NCBI RefSeq assembly: GCF_001659605.2
Contig: NC_035171.2
Span: 28,623,825 to 28,687,824 of the forward strand
From: Manihot esculenta
Taxonomy: Eukaryota; Streptophyta; Magnoliopsida; Malpighiales; Euphorbiaceae
Reading direction: 5' to 3'
Length of the DNA: 64,000 nucleotides
Shown one piece after another: positions 1 to 11,605 of this stretch. A model generated the notes under the pieces. That model saw nothing but the letters and a program-made list of their open reading frames with translations. It was not told the origin of the DNA and made no database searches. The position numbers and the translations under genes were made by a program. The stretch's first letter is position 1. Each line of letters begins with the position of its first letter.

Positions 1-1
1 G

Positions 2-1234
2 GATTACCCCAGCTTTAACCCTTATCACTCTCACATGCCATACCCACCTTTCTACCCACCATACCCATAGTACCCTATGTACCCACCCCCATCTTTCTAC
101 CCAGGTACAGCAAACCCTAACCCAGGGGATGTTGCACCTCCTCCACCACCAGCAGAACCTACTGTCCCAGTAACCCAAGTACCTAAACCTAGCTCATCTA
201 GAGGGAGCAAGGTCAAGATGACCGATTACATGAAGCTGGGTGCTCCCCAGTATGAAACAGGTGATGACCCATTCGAGTACCTTAGAAGGGTCAAAATGAT
301 TACAGATGAGATAGGAGCTGATGACAGTAGAGCCATTCAGATGGCTGGGTTCACACTGAAGTGCAAGAAGGCCCGAGAGTGGTTCAAAAACTATGTGAAC
401 CCGAGATTGGATAGCCTATCATGGGAAGAGTTTGCTAATGAGTTTGCAGGATGGGCTTTCCCTGACAGTTCAAGGGAGTTAAAGATGATCGAATTTGAGC
501 AGTTGAGGCAGACAGAGGATATAAGTGTAGAGGAGTTCACAGACAGGTTCTTAGAGCTGTTGCCGTTTGCAGGGCAGACCCTTGATATAGATCAGAAGAA
601 GGCTAGGAGGTATATCATGAAGCTTCATTCTATATATTCCTCCTTGATCCAATCAGCAGATAGGGAGAGCTTCCATGCCATAGTAGATATGGCCCGAAAA
701 ATGGAGGCTAGTGCCATCATTCAGGGAACAGTTAAGCAGTCAGTGGCACAACCCTCTGGTTCCAAGACCCCAGGTGGGGGAAGGTTAGACCCTTCTTCTC
801 TGAGTGCAGCAGCTTCAGGCAGTAAAAATTGGGGTAAGGCCAAGTCTAAGAAGAACAAGTTCTGAAACAAGATCAAGTCAGGTCTGGGATTAAGAAGTGG
901 CTCGAGCTCAGGTGTAGATAATATAGTATGTATGAAGTGTGGGAAGCCGCACAAAGGAGTATGTCGGTTTGGGACGACAGCCTGCTTCAGATGTGGGCAG
1001 GAGGGACACATGGCACGGGAGTGTCCTAGAGCAGCTTTTGTGGCACAGTCTCAGCAGACAGCTTCTGGTAGTGCGGCTCAGCCAGTAGCTCCAGCCGCGA
1101 CTCAGGCCAGTGGCAGAGGCAGAGGCAGAGGGTCAGCCTCTTCTTCAGCAGGTTTCAGGGGTGAAGGTCCATCAGCTCCAGCGCGAATCTTCACTATGAC
1201 TCAGCAGGAGGCAAATGCATCAAACACTGTGATG
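2..1234 (+). pseudogene. gypsy gag pseudogene (capsid and zinc knuckle)
   Basis: The frame is open from base 2, so the true start is outside the window. It begins with a Pro/Tyr-rich tract, has an in-frame TAG at 68-70, then a retrotransposon gag domain (about 230-720, including EWFKNYV and EFTDRFLEL). A TGA at 863-865 stands where a Trp codon is likely. The frame then continues into a CCHC knuckle, CFRCGQEGHMARECP (about 976-1026), and a Gly/Arg/Ser-rich linker. At 1235 it reaches the target site of the inserted solo LTR. In the family Gag forms the particle and binds RNA. The stops make this a pseudogene. Confidence 0.9.
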
Positions 1235-1239
1235 TCAGG

Positions 1240-3441
1240 TGACAGAGCGGTTGTCGAGACCGGTAAAAAATAATCAATTCAGCTACCAACAATATTAATA
1301 CTGTAGATAGTGGTGAAAGGGTCGTATCCACAGGGAATTGATACTTACTTACTTTCCTTGTCAAGACCAAGAAAATAAACTGAAACAAAACATAAACTGA
1401 AAGAAAATAAACTGAAAGAGAAGTAAACTGAAACGAGATAAACGAGATAAGCGGAATAAACTAAAAACGAGATAAACTGAAACCAAATAACTGAAAGTAA
1501 AATGGGGGGGTTTTGAGATTGATTTAATTAATGTAATATTGAAAGCAATAAAAGAAGCGAATAATAAAATAAAGATAAAACAAATATGAGAAAAGCTCTA
1601 GTTGAAGAATTGGATCCACTTCAGTTGTTGGGATTGATCATTGACACTTAGTTTCTTTTGATTGATTCAATAAATTGGTCATAGTGATGGAAGAAGCTTC
1701 TCACCACTATTATCTCTCCTTATGATTAAATCAATTAGGGAAAGTCCTCCAATTAATTACTAATTAACAATTGCCAAAGAACGTCTTTGAGTCTTAGGCC
1801 TTTTACAATAGTCAATCGCATAAAGAAATAGAGAGAATCAATTCTAGTCACCCACATGCATGGAGACAACACTAGATCATGCAATTTCCTTGGTTGTGCA
1901 CCAAGTGTTCTCGTGTTTGAACAATCCAAGCAATTACGGATTTTAAATTATCCAAACTAACAAATATCAATTACCTTGCAATCAAGAATCAATGTAGATC
2001 TAAACAACAAAGCAATATTGAAATCAAGCATGAAATTGCATAAATATTGAACAACCAAAAGATAAACAATGTTTGATCAAGTCTCTCAATCCACAATACA
2101 ACTAAAGCTTCACCTCATCTTCAACTAGAATAAAAGATTTCAGCCTATCATGGCTGAAACAAAAATAAAAAAATAAAGAAAAGAAGAAAGGTAGAAGAAG
2201 AGATGTGAATTTCGCAGGTGTCTCCAAGGTGGTGTGTTCGGACTCTGTAGAGGCTTCTTATGTGCCTTTTTATAGTTGAAAAGTATTGTCCTAGGTCATA
2301 CTTACTGCCCAAGAGGTATTTCCTACCCAAGATGTATCTGAAAAGGAAAGAATCGCGCTTTTCAGCTTCAGAAGGAAGGCTGCGCGAAAATGCACTGCGG
2401 AAGGAAGTTGGTGCGCACGGTTTGGTCTCAGAAAGGGAAGGAGGCGCAGATTGTGCTTCCTAAATAAGTTTAGATGCTGACCTTGCTTCCTAATTAGTGT
2501 AGAGGCTGCCCAAGGTACTGCCCATATGCAACTTGCTGCCCAAGTTGTTGCAAAAGAGGAAAGAATCGGACTGCAAGGCTTCAGAAGGAAGTTGGCGCGC
2601 AGATTGCCTTCAGAATAGGAAAGGAGCGTACCTTGTGCTTGAAAAGGAAGGAAGAGCGATCCAAGGCTGCCAATAGAGGAAGAAAAGTCATGGCTTGATG
2701 TTCATAAGGAAATATGCACGTACCAAGGCTTTCAGAAGAGGAAGGACGCGCGGATCATGCTTCCAGAAGAGGTGGCGCGCGCATGGATTGCAGTAGAGGC
2801 AGGAGAATGCAGTCATTAATGTGCAAAAGTGGAAAGATATCTGTCCAGTCTTTCCTTTTTAGGTGGAGCCTTCGTTTGAATTTTGAATGCTGAATGTAGA
2901 AGAGGCAAGTGTGCCTTCATGAGATCTTGCTGCCTAAATTGGAAGATTTGACTGCTGTAGTATGTGCACATCTTCGAACAAGGAAAGAAAGATCTGCGAT
3001 TTGAATTTCGAATAATCTTCTGACTGAACTTTCCTTATTTGCTTTTGCCTCTGCACTTTCCTCATTTGAAGACTTTCCTTTTCTGAAAACTTGCCTTATT
3101 TGAAAACTTTCCTTATTTGGCACCTGTTCTAAATATGGCAAGAGAGATTCTGCAGTTCGAATTTCGGACAGTTTGCTGACTGTGCCTTCTGACACTTTCC
3201 TTATTTGGCACTTTCCATATATGAAAACTTTCCTTATTTGGAACTTTCCATATATGAAAACTTTCCTTTTCTAGAACTTTCCATATTTGGCACTTTTTTG
3301 CAGTTTTAAGAGCATTTTCTCCAGATTGCCTTTTCACACCTAGTTTCTGCAAAACATGATTAAAACCACAAAATTAGGCAGAAAAGATGCAAATAATCAT
3401 CAAGAACATCATGATAAAATGGGCTAAAATGTGTTCTGTCA
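1240..3441 (-). mobile_element. solo LTR (2.2 kb) of a second retrotransposon family, nested in gypsy gag-pol
   Basis: The block starts TGACAGAGC and ends GTTCTGTCA, so it has TG...CA ends with short inverted termini. It is flanked by the 5-bp direct repeat TCAGG at 1235-1239 and 3442-3446. It has no reverse transcriptase or other recognisable protein, which fits a solo LTR left by LTR-LTR recombination; a short LARD-type element is the alternative. Deleting it with one TCAGG restores the host reading [19 protein letters not shown] across the join. Minus orientation is inferred: the reverse complement near 1330 reads CCCTGTGGATACGACC, which resembles the 3' part of Tat/Ogre-type LTRs as I remember them. 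Confidence 0.85.
3060..3300. repeat. degenerate short tandem repeats inside the solo LTR
   Basis: Short units such as AACTTTCCTTATTTGG and CTTTCCATATATGAAA recur several times in irregular order. The tract lies in one half of the 2.2-kb solo LTR and looks like a minisatellite-type expansion. No coding role is visible. Confidence 0.6.
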
Positions 3442-3446
3442 TCAGG

Positions 3447-6400
3447 TAATCTCATCATTGGTTGTTCAGATGTTTATGCCTTAATGGACCCTGGTGCATC
3501 TCATTCTTTCATTGCTCCGAGAGCCGTCGAGAGGTTGGGTTTGATGGTCTCTGGGTTAGAGTGTCCCCTATGGGTCAGTGGACCCAAGTGCGACCCATCA
3601 GTGGCAGAGTCAGTCTGCCAGTGTAGTCCAGTTTTTGTTGAGGGGAGATGCCTTTCAGCCGACCTTGTGGTTCTAGATTTGACAGATTTTGACGTCATTC
3701 TAGGGATGGATTGGCTATCTACCCATGGTGCTACCTTGGACTGCAGAGACAAGGTAGTCAGGTTCAGAGGTCAGGATGGGTCAGAGGTTGTCTTCAGAGG
3801 AGACCGGAAGGGTACACCTAGAGGTTTGATATCAGCCCTACAGGCTCGTAGGCTGCTCAGGAGGGGTTGTCAGGGTTTTCTAGCTCATGTGAGAGAGCTG
3901 GACAGTCATGTCAGAGAGCCCGCCTCAGTGCCCGTGGTCAGAGAGTTCATATATTTCTTCCCAGACGAGCTGCCAGGTTTACCACCTACTAGGGAGATAG
4001 AGTTCGAAATAGAGTTGATGCCTGGAACTAGACCGATCTCTATCCCTCCCTACAGGATGGCACCAGCAGAATTGAAGGAGCTTAAAGAGCAGTTGCAAGA
4101 GCTGGTAGATAAGGGCTTCATCCGACCGAGTACCTCACCTTGGGGTGCTCCAGTGCTGTTTGTGAGAAAGAAGGATGGATCCCTCAGACTTTGTATCGAC
4201 TACAGGCAGTTGAACAAAATCACTACCAAGAATAAGTACCCGTTGCCAAGGATCGACAATCTATTCGACCAGCTAGCAGGAGCAAGTTGTTTCTCCAAGA
4301 TAGATCTGAGATCCGAGTACCATCAGCTGAGGATAAGAGAAGAGGATGTGCCGAAGACGGCGTTCAGAACCAGATATGGGCACTATGAGTTCATTGTGAT
4401 GCCGTTCGGGTTAACCAATACCCCTGCAGCATTCATGGATCTCATGAACAGAGTTTTCAGTCAGTATCTGGATCACTTTGTTATTGTCTTCATAGATGAT
4501 ATCTTAGTGTACTCCAGGAATGCAGAGGAGCATGCCCATCATCCGAGGTTAGTTCTGTAGACCTTGAGGGAGCACAGCTTGTATGCCAAGTTCTCCAAGT
4601 GTGAGTTCTGGTTGAGGAGTATTTCATTCTTAGGGCATGTTGTGTCAGAAAATGGAATAGAGGTGGACCCCAAGAAGGTGGAAGCCGTAGCTAACTGGCC
4701 TAGACCCACTACAGTGACAGAGATCAAGAGCTTCTTGGGTTTGGCAGGTTACTACAGGAGGTTCGTTCAGGACTTCTCTAAGATTGCAACTCCTATGACT
4801 AGACTGACTAAGAAGAATCAGAGGTTTGTGTGGACTGACCAGTGTGAAGAAAGCTTTGAAGAGCTAAAGAAGAGGTTGACGTCGGCACCGGTGTTAGCTC
4901 TGCCAACTGGTAATGAAGACTTCACGGTTTTCTGTGATGCGTCCCGTGTGGGACTGGGTTGTGTGCTGATGCAGAATGAAAGGGTGATTGCTTATGCTTC
5001 TAGACAGCTGAAGAAGCACGGGTTGAATTACCCTACACATGACCTAGAGATGGCAGCGATGATCTTTGCACTCAAGATGTGAAGGCATTACCTTTGTGGG
5101 GTTAAATGTGAGATCTTTACAGATCATAAGAGCCTGCAGTACATCTTGAGTCAGAGAGAGTTGAATCTGAGGCAAAGGAGATGGGTAGAACTGCTTAGTG
5201 ACTATGATTGCAAGATTCAGTACCATCCGGATAAGGCGAATGTGGTGGCAGACGCCTTAAGCCGGAAATCACTTGACAGTTTGTCCCATATTTCGACAGA
5301 GAGAAGACTAGTGGTGAGGCAGTTCTTTGAGCTCATTAATGAAGGTTTGCAGTTGGAGTTGTCTGGTACAGGTGCTTTGGTAGCCCAGATGAGAGTGACA
5401 CCTGTGTTTCTGGAGCAGGTGGCTCAGAAACAGCACGAGGACCCAGAGTTAGTGAAGATTGCCAGGACTGTTCAGTCAGGCAAGAATAAAGAGTTCAGAT
5501 TCGACAGCAAAGGGGTTCTCCGCTATGGGAATAGATTGTGTGTACCAGATGACGTGGGTCTGAAGGGAGACATTATGAGGGAAGCTCATAATGCCAGATA
5601 CAGTGTTCACCCTGGAGCCACCAAAATGTATCAAGATCTGAAAAGAGTTTATTGGTGGCCAGCTATGAAAAGAGAAGTGGCACAGTTTGTGTCAGCCTGC
5701 GAAGTATGTCAGAGGGTGAAGCTGGAACATCAAAAGCCGGCTGGAATGCTCAACCCACTACCTATTCCAGAGTGGAAATGAGAGAATATAGCTATGGACT
5801 TCGTAGTGGGGTTACCGGCAACGTCCAACAGATTAGACTCCATATGGGTGATTGTGGACAGACTGACCAAATCTGCTCACTTCATCCCTATCAGGAGTGG
5901 CTATTCTGTGGACAAGTTGGCGCAGGTGTATATTGATGAGGTTATCAGGTTGCATGGGGTTCCTGTTTCAATAGTGTCTGACAGAGGACCCCAGTTCACC
6001 TCCAGGTTTTGGCGGAGTCTGCAGAATGCCATGGGTACCAGGTTGGATTTTAGCACAGCTTTCCATCCATAAACGGACAGACAGTCAGAGAGGACCATCC
6101 AGACAATAGAGGATATGCTCAGAATGTGTGTGCTAGATTTTGGCGATTCTTGGAGGCAGCATCTACCTTTGGTGGAGTTTGCTTACAATAACAGTCATCA
6201 TGCTAGCATAGGGATGGCTCCATATGAAGCTTTGTATGAAAGGAAGTGCAGGTCGCCTGTTTGTTAGGAGGAAGTTGGAGAAAGGGCTTTGGCAGGGCCT
6301 GAGCTAGTAGAGATCACCAGCAGAGTGGTGCCCATAATCAGAGAAAGGACCAAGACTGCTGTGAGCAGGCAGAAGAGTTATGCAGATATCCGCAGAAGGC

Positions 6401-6830
6401 AAGTAGAATTTCAGGAGGGGGATTTGGTATTGCTCAAGGTGTCTCCTATGAAAGGGGTGATTCGATTCGGGAAGAAAGGTAAGCTAGCTCCACGGTGCAT
6501 CGGACCATTGAAATCTTGCAAAAGATCGGGAATGTATCGTATAAGCTAGATTTACCTGCTTCAATGGAGAGAATCCATCCGGTTTTCCATGTTTCCATGT
6601 TAAGAAAGTTCGTGTCAGATCCGGGCAAGGTTCTTAGTGAGCCTGATGTGGAGATCCAAGAAGATCTCACCTATGTTGAGCAGCCAGTACGGATCCTAGA
6701 CACCCAGATCAGAAAGTTAAGAAACAAGGAGATCCCGATTGTGAAAGTCCTTTGAAATCACCACAACATCGAAGAATGTACCTGGGAGACACGGGAGTCC
6801 ATGCTCCAGCAATATCCTCATCTCTTCTAA
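3447..6830 (+). pseudogene. gypsy pol pseudogene (protease, RT, RNase H, integrase, chromodomain)
   Basis: Domains in order: protease with MDPGASHSF (about 3484); RT with FIDD at about 4490; RNase H from CDAS (about 4936) to the DALSRK region (about 5260); integrase with an HHCC finger (HPGATKMY, then CEVCQR near 5700), catalytic region MDFVVGL (5794) and SDRGPQF (about 5977); integrase tail and chromodomain-like end with HNIEECTWE (about 6765), stop at 6830. In-frame stops occur at 4558 (TAG), 5080 (TGA), 5779 (TGA), 6070 (TAA), 6265 (TAG) and 6752 (TGA), all at positions where Gln or Trp is expected. A 1-base loss near 6509 shifts the frame. The element cannot make a full polyprotein. Confidence 0.92.
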
Positions 6831-6916
6831 GGTTAGTTTTATGTGTGTTTTATATGTATGATATATTGTATGCTATGCATGAGTTGTTTGGTGAACATTC
6901 GGGGACGAATGTTCTT

Positions 6917-6929
6917 AAGGGGGGGAGAA
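6917..6929 (+). other. polypurine tract of the gypsy element
   Basis: AAGGGGGGGAGAA lies directly before the TGTAATACCC start of the 3' LTR, the standard position for the plus-strand primer of reverse transcription. Confidence 0.85.
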
Positions 6930-7104
6930 TGTAATACCCGGCAAGACTCTGGTATCGGAATTCCTACCGTCCGGTGGGATCTCGGATGTCGGAGACCTCT
7001 AGAGGGGTAAAATCATGTTTTCATAAAATGTTTTAATGTGTTTTATAATTTTAAGTAAGAAAGAAATTGAAACTTGAATGAAAAAGACCATGGAAGCATT
7101 TCCA

Positions 7105-7260
7105 GGTTCGGCCGCCGAACCTCAAGTTCGGCCTCCGAACATGGGATAGTTTGGGGGGGCAAGTTAGTCTTCCGAAAGTGGCTCAGGTTCGGCCGCCGAA
7201 CCTCATGTTCGGTCGCCGAACTTGCATGAGTTTTGGAGGCACTTTAGGCTGCCGAAGGTG
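7105..7260. repeat. first cluster of TTCGGCCGCCGAA palindromes in the gypsy LTR
   Basis: Several near-perfect inverted repeats of the form GTTCGGCCGCCGAAC lie 10-60 bp apart just upstream of the TATA-like box. The same cluster occurs in the related solo LTR near 10074-10205. Position suggests upstream promoter sites or a CpG-dense methylation target; function is inference. Confidence 0.75.
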
Positions 7261-7272
7261 GTCTGGCCAGCC

Positions 7273-7282
7273 CCTATATAAG
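7273..7282 (+). promoter_or_regulatory. putative LTR promoter TATA box
   Basis: CCTATATAAG lies in the LTR after the first palindrome cluster. The matching place in the solo LTR (near 10222) reads CCTATTTAAG, a weaker box. The call rests on motif and position only. Confidence 0.55.
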
Positions 7283-7808
7283 GGCTCCATGGCCGAGACG
7301 GGCGAGCTTTCTCCCCATTTTCGGCCAACGGTGAGTCCATGCTCTCCCATGGTTGATTTTTGATGTTTTTCCTCAAATCTTTCAAGTTTTAACAAGTGTT
7401 TTCTTGGCTTTTGAAGATTTGTGAACTTTGAGCAAGTTTTGGAGCTTGGAGACCCAAGGAGCTAGATCTCCCCCATCTCCGAGTTGGATCGCCTCTCCTC
7501 TCGATCTTTAAGAGGTAAGGGTAGATCCTTAGCTCATTTTATGTTTTAAACAAATTTTATGAAAGTTTATGGGGTAGAAATGCATATGTAAGTTAGTTGA
7601 TTGCATGTTAGGGTTAATGTTGAGTTTATGAGTAATGTATGTTGTGGATGTTTGTTTGATGTGTTTTGGTTGGGGTTTAAGTTAGTTTGAGACCCCTATG
7701 AGCTTATGGAAGTATGTATGCATGTTTTGGAAGTGTTGGTTTTGAGTTTGATGGTTTGGGAGACAAATGTGCATTGTGGAGGCTGAGTTCTGCCCTTTGG
7801 AAGAACTC

Positions 7809-8060
7809 AGGTTCGACAGCCGAAGGGATTTTCGGCCGCCGAACTTGCCTGTGGAGGCAGGCCTTTGGCTACCGAACCCTGCCCCTGAAAGTGGACTTTC
7901 GGCTCTGGAAGGGAGTTTCGACCGCCGAAGGTGCCGCCGAACATGCATGAGTTTCGTCTCTGGAAGGAACCTTCGGCCGCCGAAAGTGCCGCTGAAGGTG
8001 CATAACTTTCGTCTCTGAAAGGACTTTCGGCCGCCGAACCTGCCGCCGAAAGTGCCCTGT
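7809..8060. repeat. second cluster of TTCGGC/GCCGAA palindromes in the gypsy LTR
   Basis: About ten half or full palindromes (TTCGGCCGCCGAA and variants) alternate with TTTCGTCTCTGGAAGG-like spacers. The cluster lies downstream of the TATA-like box, so it would be inside the transcript. The full sites could fold as hairpins in RNA. Confidence 0.7.
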
Positions 8061-8470
8061 TCAGCCTTTCTTTGCATGATTTCTATGATTGTTTTAAGGT
8101 GTTTTAGGGGGTTTTTGAGGAGTATTTTAGAGTCATGTTCATATATGTTTGGTCCCTCATTTGAGTCCACCTGTGTAGGTTCGGACCCGAGGAACCGAGG
8201 ACCCCAGCAGTGAGACAGCTGCTTCAGTGTCTTGTCAGAGCTAGCCTGAGGTGAGTGGAATAACTCTTTATGTTTCAAAGTAAATAAATCAGTTTTTGAG
8301 CATGTTCATGCATCACGAATACCATGAGATAAATTAGGTTGTTTGCATTAGAATTCACGAATATGTTGCATTGCATAATATGATGATGATGTGGATGAGT
8401 ATTGGATGATCCTTTAGTCCTCGTATGATATGAGATGATGATAATATGATGTGATATGGTATGGTATGGA

Positions 8471-8620
8471 AGTCCAGGTCGAGGCCCATTCTACGCCCCT
8501 GGCACTATGTTAAGAGAAAGACCAGGTCGAGGCCCATTCTACGCCCCTGGCATTATAGGAATGTTATGTTATGTTAAGAGAAAGACCAGGACGAGGCCCA
8601 TTCTACGCCCCTGGCACTAT
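8471..8620. repeat. tandem repeat, 3 units, in the 3' LTR
   Basis: Three units of about 48-60 bp share GAGGCCCATTCTACGCCCCT followed by GGCA(C/T)TAT. The related solo LTR has four units with a slightly different linker (11411-11605), so copy number varies between family members. Confidence 0.85.
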
Positions 8621-10073
8621 TGGATATGTAGAGGACTATTGGTGACAAAACTATCATTGATTGTGATTTGTTTGTGATGTGATGCATTCCATGAGATCAT
8701 GTGTTTTAAATTAAATGTTTAATTATTTTGCTCACTGGGCTCTAGTAGCTCACCCCATTTCCCTAATCCCCCAGGTATGTAGATACGGGATAGGCCAGGA
8801 GGTCAAGAAGAGTAAAGTTATGTTTTATGTAATAGCTAGTTGTGGACATGAACATAATGTAATGTAATGATGTCTTTTGAGGTTTATAGTTGTGCTTGAC
8901 CCTAGTATGTTGGTTAATCCCTTTGTACATGGTGTATAAAATGTTTTATCATTATTTATGTAAACCAAGCTTATTATATGTTATGTTACCCCATTGGAGT
9001 ATTGATGAGGACTCCAGTGTGGGGTTGATGGTTATGCTTATGAGTTGTGCATGCACAGGATAAGTTTGGTAAATGAATGTGAAAGTTCAAAATTTTTATT
9101 TATATGTTGACCATGTATGGGATTAAACAGGTATACAGGTTGAATGTGAGGCTTGCTATAGGTCCCGGCGGCCTTAAGCCGATCTGGATCCTAGCGCCGG
9201 TAGCGGTCCGATTTTCGGGTCGTTACACCTTCCGCTTTGTCTGCTTCAACAACAACATTAAACTGAGTGTTGCTCTCTTTTCGTAGCTGGAACCCAGAGG
9301 AACGAGGATTTTTGTTTCTTCAGCGTAAAAAACATCAAACTCTATTTGACCTAGTTCTCTCTTTCTTGAATGTTGGAAGAATAATTTTTTCATTCTCCAC
9401 CACCGAGTGTCCGGGGGCTTCGAGCAACTCTGGACCGATTGGAACATTTATATAGAGCTAAAATGGGATGGGATCCAACCGCGAAGAGACGAGAAAGAGG
9501 CTCTGGACTTCCTCTAGAAAATGGCTTCGGCCTATCAAATGGACATTAACATGGCCGTGAGGAACACCACCTTGTCCTGGCAAAGCCATTTCCAAATGAA
9601 GCGGGCCAGTTGCCTCGGCCCACCGGTTATCAGAACCCAAGGATGATCTTACCCTCTTCCTCAGAGCAGTGTATTTACTTTTTAACCACTTTTACCTTTA
9701 CACTATTTTACTTACTCTCCACTTTATATAGATATGGCGAACAAAGGGAATAGCAAGTTTGCAGAGGCGGTTCGTGCTGCTCGAAAAGAAAATTCCACTG
9801 CTAGTACCTCGGTCCCTCCTTCAAAACGGGCACGACGGGCAGAAGAGATTATCGTTTTGCCTCTTCCTCCTCCTCTTCCTGTAGTGACCAGGCCTTCTGT
9901 AATACCCGGCTAGACTCTGGTATCGGAATTCCTACCGTTCGGTGGAATCTCGGATGTCGAAAACCTCTAGAAGGGTAAAATCATGTTTTCATAAAAATGT
10001 TTTAATGTATTTTATATTTTTAAGCAAGAAAGAAATTGAGTTTTGAATGAAAAAGACTATGGAGGCATTTCCA

Positions 10074-11000
10074 GGTTCGGCCGCCGAACATTGGATGGTT
10101 TGGGGGGGCAAGTTAGGCTTCCGAAAGAGGCACAAGTTCGGCTGCCGAACCTCATGTTCGGCCGCCGAACTTGCATGAGTTTTAGAGGCACCTTAGGCTG
10201 CCGAAGGGTGGTCTGGCCAGCCCTATTTAAGGGCTCCATGGCTGAAACGGGCGAGTTTTCTCCCCATTTTTGGCCAACGGTGAGTCCATGCTCTCCCATG
10301 GTCGTTTTTTATGTTTTCCCTCCAATCTTTCATGTTTTAACAAGTTTTATCTTGGTTTGAAGATATTTGAGCAAAAGAGCAAGTTTTGGAACTTGGAGAC
10401 CCAAGGAGCGAGATCTCCCCCATCTCCGAGTTGGATCGTCTTCCCTCTCGATCTTTAAGAGGTAAGAGTAGATCCACACTTCTTTTCATGTTTAGTTGAG
10501 TTTTATGAAGTTTCTTGGGGTAGAAATGCATGTATAATTTTATGTTGAGTTTTTGGTTTATGTTGTGTTTATGAGCAATGTGAGTTGTATATGTATGTTT
10601 GATGTGTTGTAGTTGGGGTTTAGGATAGTTTGAAGCCCCTAGGAGCTTATGTATGTGTGTATGCTTATTGTGGAAGTGTTGGTTTTGAGTTGATTGAGTT
10701 GGGAGGTATTTGTGCATAAAAGAGGCTGAGTTCTGCCCTTTGGAAGAACTCAGGTTCAGCAGCCGAAGGGACTTTCGGCCGCCGAACCTGCCTGTGGAGG
10801 CAAGTCTTTGGCTGCCGAACCCTGCCCCTGAAAGAGGACTTTCGGCTCTGGAAGGGAGTTTCGGCCGCCGAAGGTGCCGCCGAACATGCATGAGTTTCGT
10901 CTCTGGAGAGAACCTTCGACCGCCGAAAGTGCCGCCGAAGGTGCATGACTTGCGGCTCTGGAGGGACTTTCGGCCGCCGAACCTGCAGCCGAAAGTGCCC
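10074..11000. repeat. TTCGGCCGCCGAA palindrome clusters in the solo LTR
   Basis: Two clusters (about 10074-10205 and 10755-11000) repeat the arrangement seen in the 3' LTR. Most full palindromes are kept; some have single changes such as TTCGACCGCCGAA, the C/G-to-T/A type expected from methyl-cytosine decay. Confidence 0.7.
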
Positions 11001-11410
11001 TATTCAGCCCTCCTTTGCATGATTTATATGATTGTTTCAAGGTGTTTTAGGGAGTTTTTGGGGGGTATTTTAGAGTCATGTTCTTGTATGTTTGGTCCCT
11101 CATTTGAGTCCACCTGTGTAGGTTTGGACCCGAGGAACCGAGGACCCCAACAGTGAGTCAGCTGCTTCAGTGTCTTGTCAGAGCTAGCCTAAGGTGAGTA
11201 GAATGACTCTTTATGTTTCAAAGCAAATAATGAAAGTTTTAGCATGATTCACGCATCATGAATGCCATGAGTTATATTAGGGTGCTTGCATTAGAATTCA
11301 CGAATATGTTGCATTGTATAATGTGTTGATGATGTGGATGAGTGTTGGATGATCCTTTAGCCCTCACTATGACATGATATGTTATGAGACAATAATAATA
11401 CATTGTGAAA

Positions 11411-11605
11411 GACCAGTGAGGCCCATTCTACGCCCCTGGCACTATGTAAGAGAAAGACCAGTGAGGCCCATTCTACGCCCCTGGCACTATGTAAGAGAAA
11501 GACCAGTGAGGCCCATTCTACGCCCCTGACACTAATGGAATGTTATGTTATGTTATGCTATGGAAGAGAAAGACCAGTGAGGCCCATTCTACGCCCCTGG
11601 CACTG
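11411..11605. repeat. tandem repeat, 4 units, in the solo LTR
   Basis: Four units share GACCAGTGAGGCCCATTCTA and CGCCCCTG(G/A)CACT. The first three are spaced about 50 bp; the fourth follows a TTATG-rich spacer. Confidence 0.85.

Larger units (their letters stand above)
1..9227 (+). mobile_element. Ty3/gypsy LTR retrotransposon, Tekay/Del-like, 5' end outside window
   Basis: The visible order is gag, CCHC zinc knuckle, aspartic protease, reverse transcriptase, RNase H, integrase and a chromodomain-like tail, then a polypurine tract and a 3' LTR. This order with a chromodomain-type C-terminus is known for plant chromoviruses such as Tekay/Del. The 5' LTR and primer-binding site lie left of the window. 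The coding frames carry several in-frame stops and one frameshift, so the copy is dead. A separate 2.2-kb solo LTR (1240-3441) interrupts it at the gag-pol boundary; removing it and one target duplication rejoins the frame exactly. The base after the 3' LTR starts CCTTC, a possible half of the target duplication. Confidence 0.93.
6930..9227 (+). repeat. 3' LTR of the gypsy element (2298 bp)
   Basis: It starts TGTAATACCCGG and ends GGGTCGTTACA. Boundaries are confirmed by comparison with the related solo LTR at 9898-12233, which starts and ends the same way. It holds two clusters of TTCGGCCGCCGAA-type palindromes, a TATA-like box, and a tandem repeat. Small open frames in it are not conserved between the two LTRs and are not genes. 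Confidence 0.92.

Noticed and set aside
7682..8278. 198-codon minus-strand frame in the gypsy 3' LTR
   Set aside because: It is built from the GC-rich palindrome cluster and is not kept in the sister solo LTR in the same form, so it is chance coding potential.
10337..11156. Several open frames of 90-184 codons in the solo LTR
   Set aside because: Same explanation: palindrome-rich LTR sequence, with overlapping frames on both strands and no recognisable protein.
8471..11605. Regularly repeated units resembling a CRISPR array
   Set aside because: The units are LTR tandem repeats of a plant retrotransposon with similar, not unique, spacers. Plant nuclear DNA has no CRISPR arrays.
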